Shown piece by piece: positions 1 through 8,778 of a stretch of 56,048 nt of DNA. The stretch spans positions 1 through 56,048 of the forward strand of contig DATGXI010000156.1 of NCBI GenBank assembly GCA_035299065.1. Reading direction: 5' to 3'. The position numbers and the translations under genes were made by a program. Numbering within the stretch: the first letter of the stretch is position 1; each line of letters opens with the position of its first letter. The DNA is from DASPJQ01 sp035299065 (lineage in GTDB: Bacteria > Bacteroidota > Bacteroidia > Flavobacteriales_D > UBA2798). The notes beneath the pieces are model-generated. The model was not told the origin of the DNA, did not search any database, and saw nothing but the letters and a program-made list of their open reading frames with translations.

Positions 1-68
1 CCCGCGAAGTGTTTTATGTTTTTTCAAATGTGAAGTCATAAAAATGCTGATGCTAAAAAGCGCTAAAA

Positions 69-1535
69 TTATTTTGTTATCACAACGCTTGCTGTTTTAC
101 TGCTTTTTCCGTCTGCAGTAATCATCTTAACATACAAGGTACCCGTATTAACCGTGCCTTGCAAATAGTAAGTTCCCCTGCCAGGCATAACCATTACCGT
201 TTTGTTTTTTAAATTCCTTCCTGAAGCATCAAAAACCACCAATGTTATTTCCTGTTCAATGGGTGATTCAACAGTTACCACCAGGCCCTCGGCTTCGGTA
301 TAAAATGCATGCACCAGGTTGGCTTGCATAGTCGTTTCTGCACTGATTATGCCAACCTCCGATCCAATAATACCTTCAAGGTATTTCACAGCTGTACCGC
401 TTGCATCGCTAAAGCTAACATGAAATTTACGGTTATTAAAAGCTATGTCAGGACGTGTTTGATTTCCTGCCATTGTATTTGTAAGGGTGTCCACCACGTT
501 TCCAATCCCGGCTGCTCCTGTTAAAGAATACGACAAAGAAATATCAGTAACTCCTGCTGAATTGTGCTCCCAAACAACTACAACTGTATCGCCTTTTGCT
601 GCAATAACCGGAAAATTTTGTGTTCCGCTTGTGGTTGGAAAAACCTGGCGATTAATGCCTATTTGCTGGTCATAAATATTCACGGTTCCCATATATATAC
701 GCGTTGGTCCGCCTGCCTTGCTCATCCAAACATAAATCAAACTGTCGCCAACAATTACTCCTGAAGGCCCGCTTGATGGACACACTCCTGTTGTCCATCC
801 TGTCAAATCAATTTCATTCACGGCCGTAAACGAAGTGCCTTCATCAGACGAAAAAGCCCCATACATGGTTCGTATATTGCTGCCTGCATTTCTGAAAATT
901 TGCACTACATTATTTCCCCTTGAAACAATGGATGAAGGGCAACAATCACACACAACACCGGGCGACATGGCCGATGCGTTTACAACGGGCTGAAATGTCA
1001 ATCCCCCATCCAACGATTTTTTTGTTACGTAGTCAACCGAATCATAACCGGCATCATGACGCATATAACTAACTATAGGATTTCCGCCTGGCAAAACAGC
1101 AATGGATGGAATCCAGCCATAATTGGTATCAATATCTTCAACACGAACCGTATCGCTGAACGTTGTTCCCGCATCAACTGAACGTACCATGTAAATTTTT
1201 CCTGTTCCCGCTGGTGAAGTACTCCACGCTGTGTAAACCGTGTCTCCTGAACTCGCGGTTTCAGGCCCTGTCCATGTTTGTATATAACCTGCAACACCTG
1301 CCGGGCTTATTTGAACCGGAGTGCTAAACACTGACGTGCTCAATACCGAGGAAAAAACTTCTCCTGACGATTTACCCCAGGTAATAAGCGGTTTACTTCC
1401 CGTAACAAGGTTTAACCGCGGATAAAGATTACCATACGTAGATCCCGTAACAACAGTAAGGGGACCATACCATGATATTTGCGCTGGTAAATTCAAAGCG
1501 CCCAATAAAAAGGCAAGCAATAGAAGTTTTTTCAT
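69..1535 (-). CDS. Secreted sialidase-fold (BNR/Asp-box) protein with T9SS sorting domain
   Basis: Secreted protein of about 488 residues. It opens with a signal peptide (MKKLLLLAFLLGALNLPAQ). At least three Asp-box motifs (SVDAGTTF, SLDGGLTF, SSDEGTSF) are typical of the sialidase/BNR six-bladed propeller. The last ~80 residues look like a T9SS type A sorting domain (a VFDASGRNL-like strand, then GTLYVKMITADGK). The reading frame stays open 66 codons upstream, but that part overlaps the next Cys-rich gene, and the ATG at 1535 directly precedes the signal peptide, so I start there. No catalytic Arg triad or substrate can be assigned, so this may be a non-enzymatic propeller on the cell surface. 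Fold is fairly sure; activity is unknown. Confidence 0.75.
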   Translation of the reverse strand: MKKLLLLAFLLGALNLPAQISWYGPLTVVTGSTYGNLYPRLNLVTGSKPLITWGKSSGEVFSSVLSTSVFSTPVQISPAGVAGYIQTWTGPETASSGDTVYTAWSTSPAGTGKIYMVRSVDAGTTFSDTVRVEDIDTNYGWIPSIAVLPGGNPIVSYMRHDAGYDSVDYVTKKSLDGGLTFQPVVNASAMSPGVVCDCCPSSIVSRGNNVVQIFRNAGSNIRTMYGAFSSDEGTSFTAVNEIDLTGWTTGVCPSSGPSGVIVGDSLIYVWMSKAGGPTRIYMGTVNIYDQQIGINRQVFPTTSGTQNFPVIAAKGDTVVVVWEHNSAGVTDISLSYSLTGAAGIGNVVDTLTNTMAGNQTRPDIAFNNRKFHVSFSDASGTAVKYLEGIIGSEVGIISAETTMQANLVHAFYTEAEGLVVTVESPIEQEITLVVFDASGRNLKNKTVMVMPGRGTYYLQGTVNTGTLYVKMITADGKSSKTASVVITK

Positions 1536-1553
1536 AACTGTATTAAAGGTAAT

Positions 1554-1581
1554 AAAAAAACCCATCACTTTTGGTGATGGG
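1554..1581 (-). terminator. Rho-independent terminator
   Basis: A perfect 8-bp stem (CCCATCAC / GTGATGGG, 1561-1568 and 1574-1581) with a 5-nt loop. Read on the minus strand it is followed by a run of seven T. It sits between the small Cys-rich gene and the propeller gene, so it should end transcripts coming from 1794 and separate the two units. Confidence 0.7.
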
Positions 1582-1599
1582 CTTTTCCACTGGAGAATA

Positions 1600-1794
1600 T
1601 TAGTGCTTACAGCATGGCGGACACATGCTTGTGCATTTTGAAGGCTCACATGGCTTGTCACACGGCTTTTGTGTGCACGTTTTTGCCTTGGTGCATTTGT
1701 CTTTTTTTGTTTTTTCGCCTTTACCACCGGCAAAAGCTGGGCTGGTAGCCATTAACATAATGGCCAATACACCCATTCCAATTAGTTTTTTCAT
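1600..1794 (-). CDS. Small secreted Cys/Lys-rich protein
   Basis: A 64-residue protein with a clear signal peptide (MKKLIGMGVLAIMLMATSPAFA, cleavage before GGKG). The mature part is ~42 residues, very rich in Lys and Cys (CTKAKTC, CTQKPCDKPCEPSKC, CPPCCKH). Such spacing suggests metal binding or heavy disulfide bonding outside the cytoplasm. It lies in a run with another Cys-rich secreted protein, a thioredoxin and a copper-binding four-helix protein, which favours a metal-stress role; that is inference. I recognise no named family. The signal peptide and the terminator behind the gene argue that it is real. Confidence 0.65.
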   Translation of the reverse strand: MKKLIGMGVLAIMLMATSPAFAGGKGEKTKKDKCTKAKTCTQKPCDKPCEPSKCTSMCPPCCKH

Positions 1795-1842
1795 ATTAAC
1801 TTATTAAATGGTTTAAAAATTCGAATTAAAAAATTTAGAAAA

Positions 1843-2211
1843 TCAAACCATTTCGGGCGGATTCCAAGAAGTAGAAATATACGATGAGATAAAATTGTTT
1901 TCGTAGTGCGGCAACAATTCCTTTTTTTCAATAAAACCAGCATCAATAAACCTTGCCGGTTCAACTATGAGAGCAAAACAACATATGCAACAAGTAGCGG
2001 GATCACAACCCTTTTGGTCATTGCACTGTTTTTTCTCTTCTTTTTCACAATCATTTACCGGTTCACCGCACGTGCTTTTTGAACAGCACAGATTTTCACT
2101 GCACCCGGTTTCCACCTTTTCAGCTTCACAGGCAAATGAAAATTGGGGAAGTATACACCTTGCATGCATAAACGTAAAACCGGTTAACAAGATGTAAGCT
2201 AAAAATTTCAT
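1843..2211 (-). CDS. Cys-rich secreted or membrane-anchored hypothetical protein
   Basis: A 122-residue protein starting at the ATG at 2211 (MKFLAYILLTGFTF, signal or anchor segment); a TTG two codons upstream is less likely. Residues ~27-75 hold about a dozen Cys (CSENLCCSKSTC, CDPATCCICC), and the C-terminal ~45 residues are Cys-poor. The CCICCFALIV stretch could be a second membrane-associated segment. Family not recognised. Its position between a Cys/Lys-rich peptide and thioredoxin suggests extracytoplasmic metal or thiol chemistry, which is inference only. Confidence 0.6.
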   Translation of the reverse strand: MKFLAYILLTGFTFMHARCILPQFSFACEAEKVETGCSENLCCSKSTCGEPVNDCEKEEKKQCNDQKGCDPATCCICCFALIVEPARFIDAGFIEKKELLPHYENNFISSYISTSWNPPEMV

Positions 2212-2279
2212 AGGCAAGCCAAATATACGAAAAATTTTTCGCGAAAAATAAAAGAATGTTAAAAGCCTTTAAAAAACTG

Positions 2280-2576
2280 TTACGAATGTTGTTCAATAAG
2301 GCGTTTTAGTTGGGCAGGAGCCACTACTCCTGACTGGCGCCAAAGTAATTTACCCTTTTTGAACAAGATCAAGGTTGGTACACCCTGCACCTGGTAGGCC
2401 TGTGCGGCAGCCGGATTTTTATCAACGTCAATTTTAAGTATTGTTGCTTTCTCACCCACCATTGATTTCAATTCATCCAACAATGGGCTCATTGTTTTAC
2501 AGGGTCCGCACCAGGTGGCATAGAAATCAACCAGCACGGGTTTATCTGAGTTTATAATTTCCGAAAACGTAGCCAT
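2280..2576 (-). CDS. trxA: Thioredoxin
   Basis: A 98-residue single-domain thioredoxin. The active site WCGPC lies at about residues 22-26 after FYATW, and the cis-Pro motif GVPTL at about 65-69. Length is slightly below the usual ~105 because the N-terminal strand is short. No signal peptide, so cytoplasmic. It reduces disulfides in client proteins. It starts at the ATG at 2576, nine bases after the stop of the universal-stress gene, so the two are probably co-transcribed. The Cys-rich neighbours suggest use in thiol or metal stress. Confidence 0.95.
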   Translation of the reverse strand: MATFSEIINSDKPVLVDFYATWCGPCKTMSPLLDELKSMVGEKATILKIDVDKNPAAAQAYQVQGVPTLILFKKGKLLWRQSGVVAPAQLKRLIEQHS

Positions 2577-2585
2577 CGAATAAAT

Positions 2586-3434
2586 TTAGAAAATAATTGG
2601 GTTTAACCGATGATGAAATACCAACAAAGGAATGTGAGTGTGAAACGTTATGCGTTTTGTCATGCTTTTGCCAAACAACCTGTCAAAAATATTGCGTTGG
2701 TGTGTTGACATTACCATTATATCTGTTTCACGTGCATCCATGTAGTTTTCGAGTTCTTTTTCAACGTCATTACCCGAAATTAACTGGAAACCTATGTTGG
2801 CATAACCGGTTGAGGCTACTGTTTTTTCTGCAAAATCTTTTAAAATCATTTGCGTTGCGGCAAAATCACCTACATGTATGTGAATTAAATTCAGGCGCGC
2901 ATTAAATGACTTTGCAATTGCCGCTACAGTTTTTAACGCCTCCATGTCGTGCGCGTGGTAATCGGTGGCATAGGTAATTTTTTTAATTTCACCATACTGC
3001 GCCTCTTCCGGTACAACCATAACCGGGCATTTAGCATGTTCAATTACCTTGGTGGTGGTGCTTCCTAAAAGGCGTTCCAGGAAACCGTTTGCACCGTGCG
3101 TTCCCATAATAATCAGGTCAGCTTGTTTTTCCTCGGCAACTTCCAGTATGGTTTCTACAGGTGATCCAAATAAAGCCACCTGTTCACACGCTACTTTTTT
3201 TATTTCAATAATGTCGGTATAAATTTCCTCCAGCCTCTTTTTGGCCGATTCCTGGTTAGAAATAATCTGCTGAGCTGTAATTTCTTCAAGCACACCCGGC
3301 ATTACAAAAACAGCGTCAAACACATGCAACAAAATTACTTTTGCGTTCTCGTGCCTGGCCCACTCAAGGGCATAATTCATACTGTTTGTTGCAATGTCAG
3401 AAAAATCGGTCGGCACTAATACAGTCTTAGTCAT
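2586..3434 (-). CDS. Tandem universal stress protein (UspA family)
   Basis: 282 residues carrying two Usp domains. Domain 1 (~1-142) starts KTVLVPTDFSDIATNS and has the ATP-binding signature IMGTHGANGFLERLLGSTT near residue 110. Domain 2 (~150-275) starts KKITYATDYHAHDMEAL; its loop reads VMSTHQRNIFDRLFGKSMT, a more degenerate version. Proteins of this type are cytoplasmic nucleotide-binding stress proteins. It is the first gene of a short pair with thioredoxin. The degenerate second loop suggests only the first domain binds ATP. Confidence 0.9.
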   Translation of the reverse strand: MTKTVLVPTDFSDIATNSMNYALEWARHENAKVILLHVFDAVFVMPGVLEEITAQQIISNQESAKKRLEEIYTDIIEIKKVACEQVALFGSPVETILEVAEEKQADLIIMGTHGANGFLERLLGSTTTKVIEHAKCPVMVVPEEAQYGEIKKITYATDYHAHDMEALKTVAAIAKSFNARLNLIHIHVGDFAATQMILKDFAEKTVASTGYANIGFQLISGNDVEKELENYMDARETDIMVMSTHQRNIFDRLFGKSMTKRITFHTHIPLLVFHHRLNPIIF

Positions 3435-3516
3435 AACAATTATTTTTTTATCAAATCAATCACACAGTTTAGTCCTTTTATTGCAGTAAGCATTTCTTTT
3501 AAATAATTTTTATTTT

Positions 3517-3840
3517 TTACATGTTTCTGCAAATAGCGGCACAATTACGGCAGGCGATGGCGCACTCCTTGCAATGGTCATTGTCATGCCGTTCACATTC
3601 ATTTGCACATTTATCACACATATCGGCACACAGCTTACAAATTTCACGAACCTTACTGCTGCCAAGGCTCATAAGGGTTGCGGCAGCTGTACAAATTGAT
3701 GCACATTCCATAGCCAGTTGCGTGCATTTTTTCATGTTTCCAATTTCCTTTTGATCCATGCTGGCGCAATGGTGACAAACAGCTGCACAATTTAAACAAG
3801 CCTCAATGCATTCTTTATAGTCATGATAGTTCATAGCCAT
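3517..3840 (-). CDS. Four-helix-bundle copper-binding protein (Csp/DUF326 family)
   Basis: About 107 residues beginning MAMNYHDYKECIEAC. Cys recur at helical spacing along the whole chain (CIEACLNCAAVCHHC, CKLCADMCDKCANEC, CKECAIACRNCAAIC). This is the hallmark of copper-storage Csp proteins, whose four-helix bundle is lined with Cys that bind many Cu(I). No signal peptide is visible, so it fits cytosolic Csp3 better than exported Csp1. The frame is open upstream to 3873, but that part is not family-like; the ATG at 3840 or 3834 gives the usual length. Neighbours are stress and thiol genes. Confidence 0.88.
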   Translation of the reverse strand: MAMNYHDYKECIEACLNCAAVCHHCASMDQKEIGNMKKCTQLAMECASICTAAATLMSLGSSKVREICKLCADMCDKCANECERHDNDHCKECAIACRNCAAICRNM

Positions 3841-4036
3841 TTTTAGAATAATGACTGCAAAACATGTGCGCAAAAGACAGTTGGTTGATTAGTAATACAA
3901 ACCTCTGAAAAAGAAAAGAAAATCCTTGTCAAAATGGCTTATAAAAATCAGGTTGTGATTTTTAAAGGAAATTTAACGAAACAACAGAAAGCGGGATTTC
4001 GTATAACAAAGCTTGGGCCGAAACCCGATCAAACAC

Positions 4037-5038
4037 TTAAAGTGTTGCTTTTGCTTCCTTAAACGAAACCAGCTTTTTTTTATTTTCATCCCACAGCTTT
4101 AAGCCAAGAAGGGACCAAACACTAAAAATTGAAATCGGTTTAAAATCTACTATTTCTTCAAGGGCTTCCTGGGCTTCTTTTAAACGATAATTTGGGATGG
4201 TTGATATCAAATGGTGAATGTTGTGATAAACCACGTTTCCTGAAAGCCAGTTAAACCACCCAGGCGCCAATAAATATGTTGATCCTTGAAACGTTGCTGC
4301 TTCATAGGTCCAGTTTTCATTTCGCTCCCAATACGTATCTTCAAACTGGTGCTGCGCATAAAAAACATAAGAAACAATTGAACAAAAAATAAACAAGGGA
4401 ATAAAATACACAACAAAAACAGGCCAAAAGCCAAACCGGGCAAACAAAAACCAAAACGCAACTACATAAATAACATCGTATACAATTACCGAAACATTGG
4501 CTCGCCAATCAAATTTTGGGTGCACAAGCCTCACCAGAACACCAAAAAACACTGTTGGAAAAATAAGAAAACGTGAACAGCGCGAACGAACAAACCTATA
4601 CACAATTTTTTTGAAGTTAGAGGCGATGGCATATTCCTTAACGGTCATTGTCCAAATTTCGGGATTTATATCGCGTTTATCAAGATTACCAACGTGCATG
4701 TGATGGCTATTGTGAAGGTATCGCCACATATGGTGTGGAATCATTATTCCAAGGCCCACCAAGCTGCCGCCAACGTTGTTCCAGAAATTGCTGCGGTAAA
4801 AACTTTTATGACCGCAGTCGTGCAAAATCACATAACTCCTGCACATAAAAACCATGGATACCGGGATGGTAATAAATAGCAGAAATGGATGGGTTTCATA
4901 AAACAAGAATCCTACGCACAAAGAAGACCAAAAAAACACCAGGGCTGAACATATCTGCCAGTTTGCTTTCTTGATTTCTTTTTGGCAAAACGGTTTTAAG
5001 ACCCGTAAAGCCATTTCATAATCAGTGTTCTTTTTCAT
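4037..5038 (-). CDS. Fatty acid desaturase
   Basis: Membrane di-iron desaturase, ~333 residues. The three His boxes are HDCGH, HNSHH and HNIHH, the last followed by a PNYRL motif common in this family. Hydrophobic segments before box 1 and between boxes 2 and 3 give the usual four-TM layout. It introduces a double bond into an acyl chain at the cytoplasmic membrane face, needing an external electron donor that is not encoded nearby. The ATG at 5038 lies inside the upstream hydroxylase gene (17-bp overlap); a GTG at 5044 is possible. Last gene of the eight-gene minus-strand lipid cluster, so probably a tailoring step. Confidence 0.9.
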   Translation of the reverse strand: MKKNTDYEMALRVLKPFCQKEIKKANWQICSALVFFWSSLCVGFLFYETHPFLLFITIPVSMVFMCRSYVILHDCGHKSFYRSNFWNNVGGSLVGLGIMIPHHMWRYLHNSHHMHVGNLDKRDINPEIWTMTVKEYAIASNFKKIVYRFVRSRCSRFLIFPTVFFGVLVRLVHPKFDWRANVSVIVYDVIYVVAFWFLFARFGFWPVFVVYFIPLFIFCSIVSYVFYAQHQFEDTYWERNENWTYEAATFQGSTYLLAPGWFNWLSGNVVYHNIHHLISTIPNYRLKEAQEALEEIVDFKPISIFSVWSLLGLKLWDENKKKLVSFKEAKATL

Positions 5039-5801
5039 TGGCACCCTTTTTTTTACGCTTAAACATGTCTTCCCATTCGTGAAAAATCACTTTAACTGGA
5101 TTGTTCGTGTTGATATTGTTGCGAATTCCATATTTAATAGGCTCTTCTTCCCTTACCTCTTTAAATGTTCCAAACATGCGGTCAAATATAATTAACACCG
5201 AACCGTAGTTATGGTTAATGTAGTTTTCATTTGACGCATGATGCAAACGGTGGTGAGTTGGCGTAACAAAAATATATTCAAGCAAGGGAATTTTACCAAT
5301 TACCTGCGAATGCTGAAAAACAGCAAATACAAAACTCACGTTTGAAACAGCAAATACCATAAATGGATTAAACCCAATAAGGATTAAAGGAGACCAAAAA
5401 ACCATCATCACAAGAAACATCAATACCGGCATGCGTGCTGCAGTGGTAAAATTCAGTAATTGTGATGAGTGATGATTTACATGAACCGCCCAAAGTATTC
5501 GCACGTTGTGGCTTAACCGGTGCATCCAGTAATATACAAATTCATGGAGGAAAAACAGGAACAGCCAGGCTAAATATGTTTCCTCAATTTTAAAAATGGC
5601 GAACCGGGAAACCCATAACCAAATCAACAACCAGGTTCCGCCAAATACAAAGCGTATGGCAACAACAGCAATTCCCAGAGAGAGATTCATGGCAGAATCC
5701 TTTACATCGTACAGATGAAGGTTGTGTTTCATACTGTGGCGCACTTCCCAAATAATGCCAATGGTATAAAAAACACAAAAAACTATTAAAATAATTACCA
5801 T
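5022..5801 (-). CDS. Sterol desaturase / fatty acid hydroxylase family membrane enzyme
   Basis: 259 residues. The N-terminal part is hydrophobic (~4 TM). The His-rich di-iron motifs are HEFVYYWMHRLSH (~85-97), HVNHHSSQ, THHRLHHASN and NHNYG. These place it in the fatty acid hydroxylase superfamily, which hydroxylates or desaturates lipid chains at the membrane. It starts 6 bp after the alpha/beta-hydrolase stop and overlaps the desaturase downstream, so two different di-iron lipid enzymes are made together. The substrate is presumably the product of the KAS III pathway (inference). Confidence 0.88.
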   Translation of the reverse strand: MVIILIVFCVFYTIGIIWEVRHSMKHNLHLYDVKDSAMNLSLGIAVVAIRFVFGGTWLLIWLWVSRFAIFKIEETYLAWLFLFFLHEFVYYWMHRLSHNVRILWAVHVNHHSSQLLNFTTAARMPVLMFLVMMVFWSPLILIGFNPFMVFAVSNVSFVFAVFQHSQVIGKIPLLEYIFVTPTHHRLHHASNENYINHNYGSVLIIFDRMFGTFKEVREEEPIKYGIRNNINTNNPVKVIFHEWEDMFKRKKKGANEKEH

Positions 5802-5807
5802 TTTGAA

Positions 5808-6653
5808 TTAATTTGAAATATAATTTACAATTAATGCATTTACTTCATCAGGTTTTTCATACATAAATAAATGTCCTCCTTTATCTATCAAAACAAATTT
5901 TTCAGGCTTGAGTTTCGCAACGTGGTACAAACCATCGGTTTTATACTTTGTTACTGCGTTCTCTTTTCCCCAAACCAACAGCATTGGCGGTATATTTTCT
6001 TTCGGCAAATACTTTAACAAATTATATGTGTGTGCCGAAAAAAACAGGTTCAACCGAGAGGTTGTTTGGTTTTCGGTTTTAAACTTTATTTCGTATTTTT
6101 TCCACAACGCAGTGCTCCTGTCGGGTCTTTTTGCAAAAAGTATTTTAGGGAATTGTCGCTTGGCAGGAGTTTTGGAAACAATAAATTTTGCCAATGAACT
6201 TAGCCGCTTTTGCAAGCGGGGCTTTTTATGCACTTTTGGGATCCATTTCCTGAAAATAAAAGGTGGAAAAATGTGATCGCCAGGGCAAACATTCATCACA
6301 ACCAACTTTTTTACCCTAAGCGGATTTTCAATTGTATACTTCAACGCTGCCGAGGCGCCAATACAATTTCCCACCAGGATAACTTTTTCAAAACCCCTTA
6401 TCTCAATAAAGCGTTTCAATGTTTCGGTAAGCAAATCAAGTGTTAACATACCCTGCGGTAATTCTGATTCTCCAAAACCTGGCCAATCAAGTCCAATTAC
6501 CTTGTGGGTAGCTTTGAAATAATTCAATTGGTGCTCCCATGACTGCCAAAACCCACCACCGTTGTGCATAAAAATCATAACCTCTCCCTCACCCGCCTCA
6601 ACAAAGTGCAGCTCAAGACCATTTACCTTTATTTTTCTTTCAATTAATTCCAT
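5808..6653 (-). CDS. Alpha/beta hydrolase with Cys nucleophile
   Basis: 281 residues. The oxyanion-hole motif is MHNGGGFW (~29-36), and DWPGFGES follows at ~56-63. The nucleophile elbow is GNCIG at 95-99, so the nucleophile appears to be Cys97 rather than Ser or Asp. The catalytic His is in KGGHLFMYE (~261). The usual acid position reads WGKENAVTK, without an obvious Asp. Soluble, no signal peptide. In OleABCD pathways an alpha/beta hydrolase (OleB) acts last, but OleB uses Asp, so identity with OleB is not supported. Co-transcribed with the sulfotransferase 4 bp upstream. A thioesterase-like or lactone-acting role is possible. Confidence 0.82.
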   Translation of the reverse strand: MELIERKIKVNGLELHFVEAGEGEVMIFMHNGGGFWQSWEHQLNYFKATHKVIGLDWPGFGESELPQGMLTLDLLTETLKRFIEIRGFEKVILVGNCIGASAALKYTIENPLRVKKLVVMNVCPGDHIFPPFIFRKWIPKVHKKPRLQKRLSSLAKFIVSKTPAKRQFPKILFAKRPDRSTALWKKYEIKFKTENQTTSRLNLFFSAHTYNLLKYLPKENIPPMLLVWGKENAVTKYKTDGLYHVAKLKPEKFVLIDKGGHLFMYEKPDEVNALIVNYISN

Positions 6654-6657
6654 TCCC

Positions 6658-7782
6658 TCATTTTCTGGTATAAGGTTTCATAAAAGGCATCTGTAACATA
6701 ATTTCCGCCAGCTCAGGTTCCATAAGTGGTTCGTATTTATTTTTACTACGCTGGTGTTTTACTTCACTTTCTTTCAACAAGGGCTCAAATTCATTCATTC
6801 CCAAAAATAACCTGATTTCATTAAGCGTGGCCTGATTGTTTTGCACCAATTGGTAAAAATCAATTTTCAAGTGCTTTTCTTTATAATGGATTGCCAGTGC
6901 TTCATCAGCCATCCTGTACCAGTCAATCAATATCTTTTTTGTTTTATCATTCACTTCAACGGTAGGCGCAATTGAGGTAAATAAACCGTACAATGTATTG
7001 TTAAGGGCTATGGTTGATGGAATTGTTTCAGAGGGACACCGATTAATGTTGAGGATTATGGCATCAGGAAATTGTTCCTTAAGCGAAACCAGTTTACACA
7101 TCATTAATGGATTCTTTGAAAGAAATCGCCAGGTTCCTTTTCGGTTAAAAACAAAATTGTGGCGCTTAAGGTAATTACGGTATGAACGCATGATCCATTT
7201 TCGCCTCCATGTAGGTAATTCCTTATCAAAATATAGATACTTATCAAAAAAAGTAGAATCGGGGTAGAAAAAATTCAGGTAGATGGATGAAAGGCTCCAA
7301 AGAAGCAACCCTTCATCTTCTTCAGGCAAATTCAGTCCCAGCAAGTGCACCGTTTTCAGGTTACCCACAAGTAGTGACTCCACAAACAAAACCAGTTTTT
7401 TTAATGGCGAGCCAATAAATGAATCTATCCTTTTTATGCCAAGTAAAATACATTTTTGAATAACCGATGGAGCAAACACAATTTCCCACAGCTTAAAACA
7501 GGTAAACGTATTGGTGTATTTGGCAAGCGAATGGTAAAGAAAAGTAGTGCCACTGCGCGGGGCAGCAACAATGAATACCGGTGACTTTATTTTTTGAAAG
7601 CAAAAAAAAGGAACCAGTATATAGTCCAGCAATAAGAATATCCTGTTAGTGATTAAAATCAGCACAAATACAGGAAAAAGTACAAGCACAACCAATATTC
7701 TTCTTATGCTAAAAAAGCGCATATTTCCTTTTTTCAGGGAAAATGCGCCTGCAATAAGATGATATATTAATTTAATGTCCAT
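6658..7782 (-). CDS. PAPS-dependent sulfotransferase family protein
   Basis: 374 residues. A hydrophobic segment (~28-58) probably anchors it to the membrane. The phosphosulfate-binding loop APRSGTTFLY (~74-83) is diagnostic of the sulfotransferase superfamily. A second conserved region (FLSKNPLMMCK, then the DAIILNINRCP strand with Arg) matches the 3'-phosphate-binding part. It would move sulfate from PAPS to a lipid or metabolite hydroxyl. Its start is 1 bp from the stop of the KAS III gene, so the two are tightly coupled. The context suggests sulfation of a fatty-acid-derived product, for instance at a position hydroxylated by the 5022-5801 enzyme (inference). Confidence 0.85.
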   Translation of the reverse strand: MDIKLIYHLIAGAFSLKKGNMRFFSIRRILVVLVLFPVFVLILITNRIFLLLDYILVPFFCFQKIKSPVFIVAAPRSGTTFLYHSLAKYTNTFTCFKLWEIVFAPSVIQKCILLGIKRIDSFIGSPLKKLVLFVESLLVGNLKTVHLLGLNLPEEDEGLLLWSLSSIYLNFFYPDSTFFDKYLYFDKELPTWRRKWIMRSYRNYLKRHNFVFNRKGTWRFLSKNPLMMCKLVSLKEQFPDAIILNINRCPSETIPSTIALNNTLYGLFTSIAPTVEVNDKTKKILIDWYRMADEALAIHYKEKHLKIDFYQLVQNNQATLNEIRLFLGMNEFEPLLKESEVKHQRSKNKYEPLMEPELAEIMLQMPFMKPYTRK

Positions 7783-8778
7783 TTAGTATTTGATTAATGC
7801 CGCACCAATCGAAAATCCGGCCGAGGTTCCGCTTAACAGACACACATCACCGCGCTTTATTTCGCCTGATTCAATACACTCATGCAAGGTTAAGGGAATG
7901 GAGGCAGCAATGCAGTTTCCATATTTACTGAGTGTTGATTTTAATTGCCCTTCTTTCAACTTGTACAACCCTTCGATTATGGTCATGCCCATTTTTGATG
8001 CCTGGTGCGGAATGATGATGGGTGTGGTTTCAAAATCAATGGGAAGATCTTTGTAAAACCAATCCATAAATTCAGGTATTTTACTTTTTGCCATACGCAG
8101 GAGTTGTTTTCCATTCATCTTGAATGAATATGTTTCAGGGTCATAGGGAATGTTTTTGAATAAATGTTTAACCCCTCCGCCTTTAATCATGGTATCAAAT
8201 AGTCCTTTTGACCATGTTCTTTGACCGCCTTTGATGAACAACGATTCTCCGCTTGTATCAAACTGCAGGATAGCGGCTACGGCTGCATCACCAAATAAGG
8301 TACTGGTTTCCCAGTTAGCGGGATTGAGGCAGTGCGATGAAATTTCCGATGAAATAATAAGTATATTTTTCATGGCACCTCCGTCCAGCAACTTTGAAGC
8401 AACATCAAATGCAGCCACAAAACTAAGACACGTACTGTCAATGTCAATGGTTGCCACATGAACATCCTGCCCATCTTTCATTTCATTTTTTATGACGCTG
8501 GCCTGGTTTGGAATCGGATAGTCGTATGATCCACCTGCTGAAATAATTAAATCAATGTCTTTCAGTTGCATGTTGGCTTTTTCAAGAGCATGTTCGGCCG
8601 CACGGGCTCCCATGTAACCGTTGCACTCAAATGTTACATGATAGCGTTCATCCACGCCAACATATTTATTGGTCCAGCCCTGTGGAATTCCCAGTTTTTT
8701 CTCAACTTCACTGGAATGCACTTTTTGGGGAAGATACCTTCCGGTTGAAACTATTTTTACGGGTTTACCTGTTAGCAT
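7783..8778 (-). CDS. 3-oxoacyl-ACP synthase III (KAS III / FabH-OleA-like)
   Basis: 331 residues with the complete KAS III triad: Cys117 in DSTCLSF, His258 in IPHQASKMG, Asn288 in YGNCIAASIP. The C-terminal GTSAGFSIGAALIKY strand is typical. Soluble thiolase-fold enzyme that condenses an acyl thioester with a second thioester. It overlaps the 3' end of the adenylate-forming gene by 14 bp. Presence in a tailoring cluster away from fab genes suggests a dedicated starter or head-to-head condensing enzyme rather than housekeeping FabH. Residues that separate OleA from FabH cannot be judged reliably by eye. Confidence 0.88.
   Translation of the reverse strand: MLTGKPVKIVSTGRYLPQKVHSSEVEKKLGIPQGWTNKYVGVDERYHVTFECNGYMGARAAEHALEKANMQLKDIDLIISAGGSYDYPIPNQASVIKNEMKDGQDVHVATIDIDSTCLSFVAAFDVASKLLDGGAMKNILIISSEISSHCLNPANWETSTLFGDAAVAAILQFDTSGESLFIKGGQRTWSKGLFDTMIKGGGVKHLFKNIPYDPETYSFKMNGKQLLRMAKSKIPEFMDWFYKDLPIDFETTPIIIPHQASKMGMTIIEGLYKLKEGQLKSTLSKYGNCIAASIPLTLHECIESGEIKRGDVCLLSGTSAGFSIGAALIKY

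Noticed and set aside
1536..1733. 66-codon N-terminal extension of the sialidase-fold gene
   Set aside because: Overlaps the terminator and the Cys-rich gene in another frame and would bury the signal peptide.
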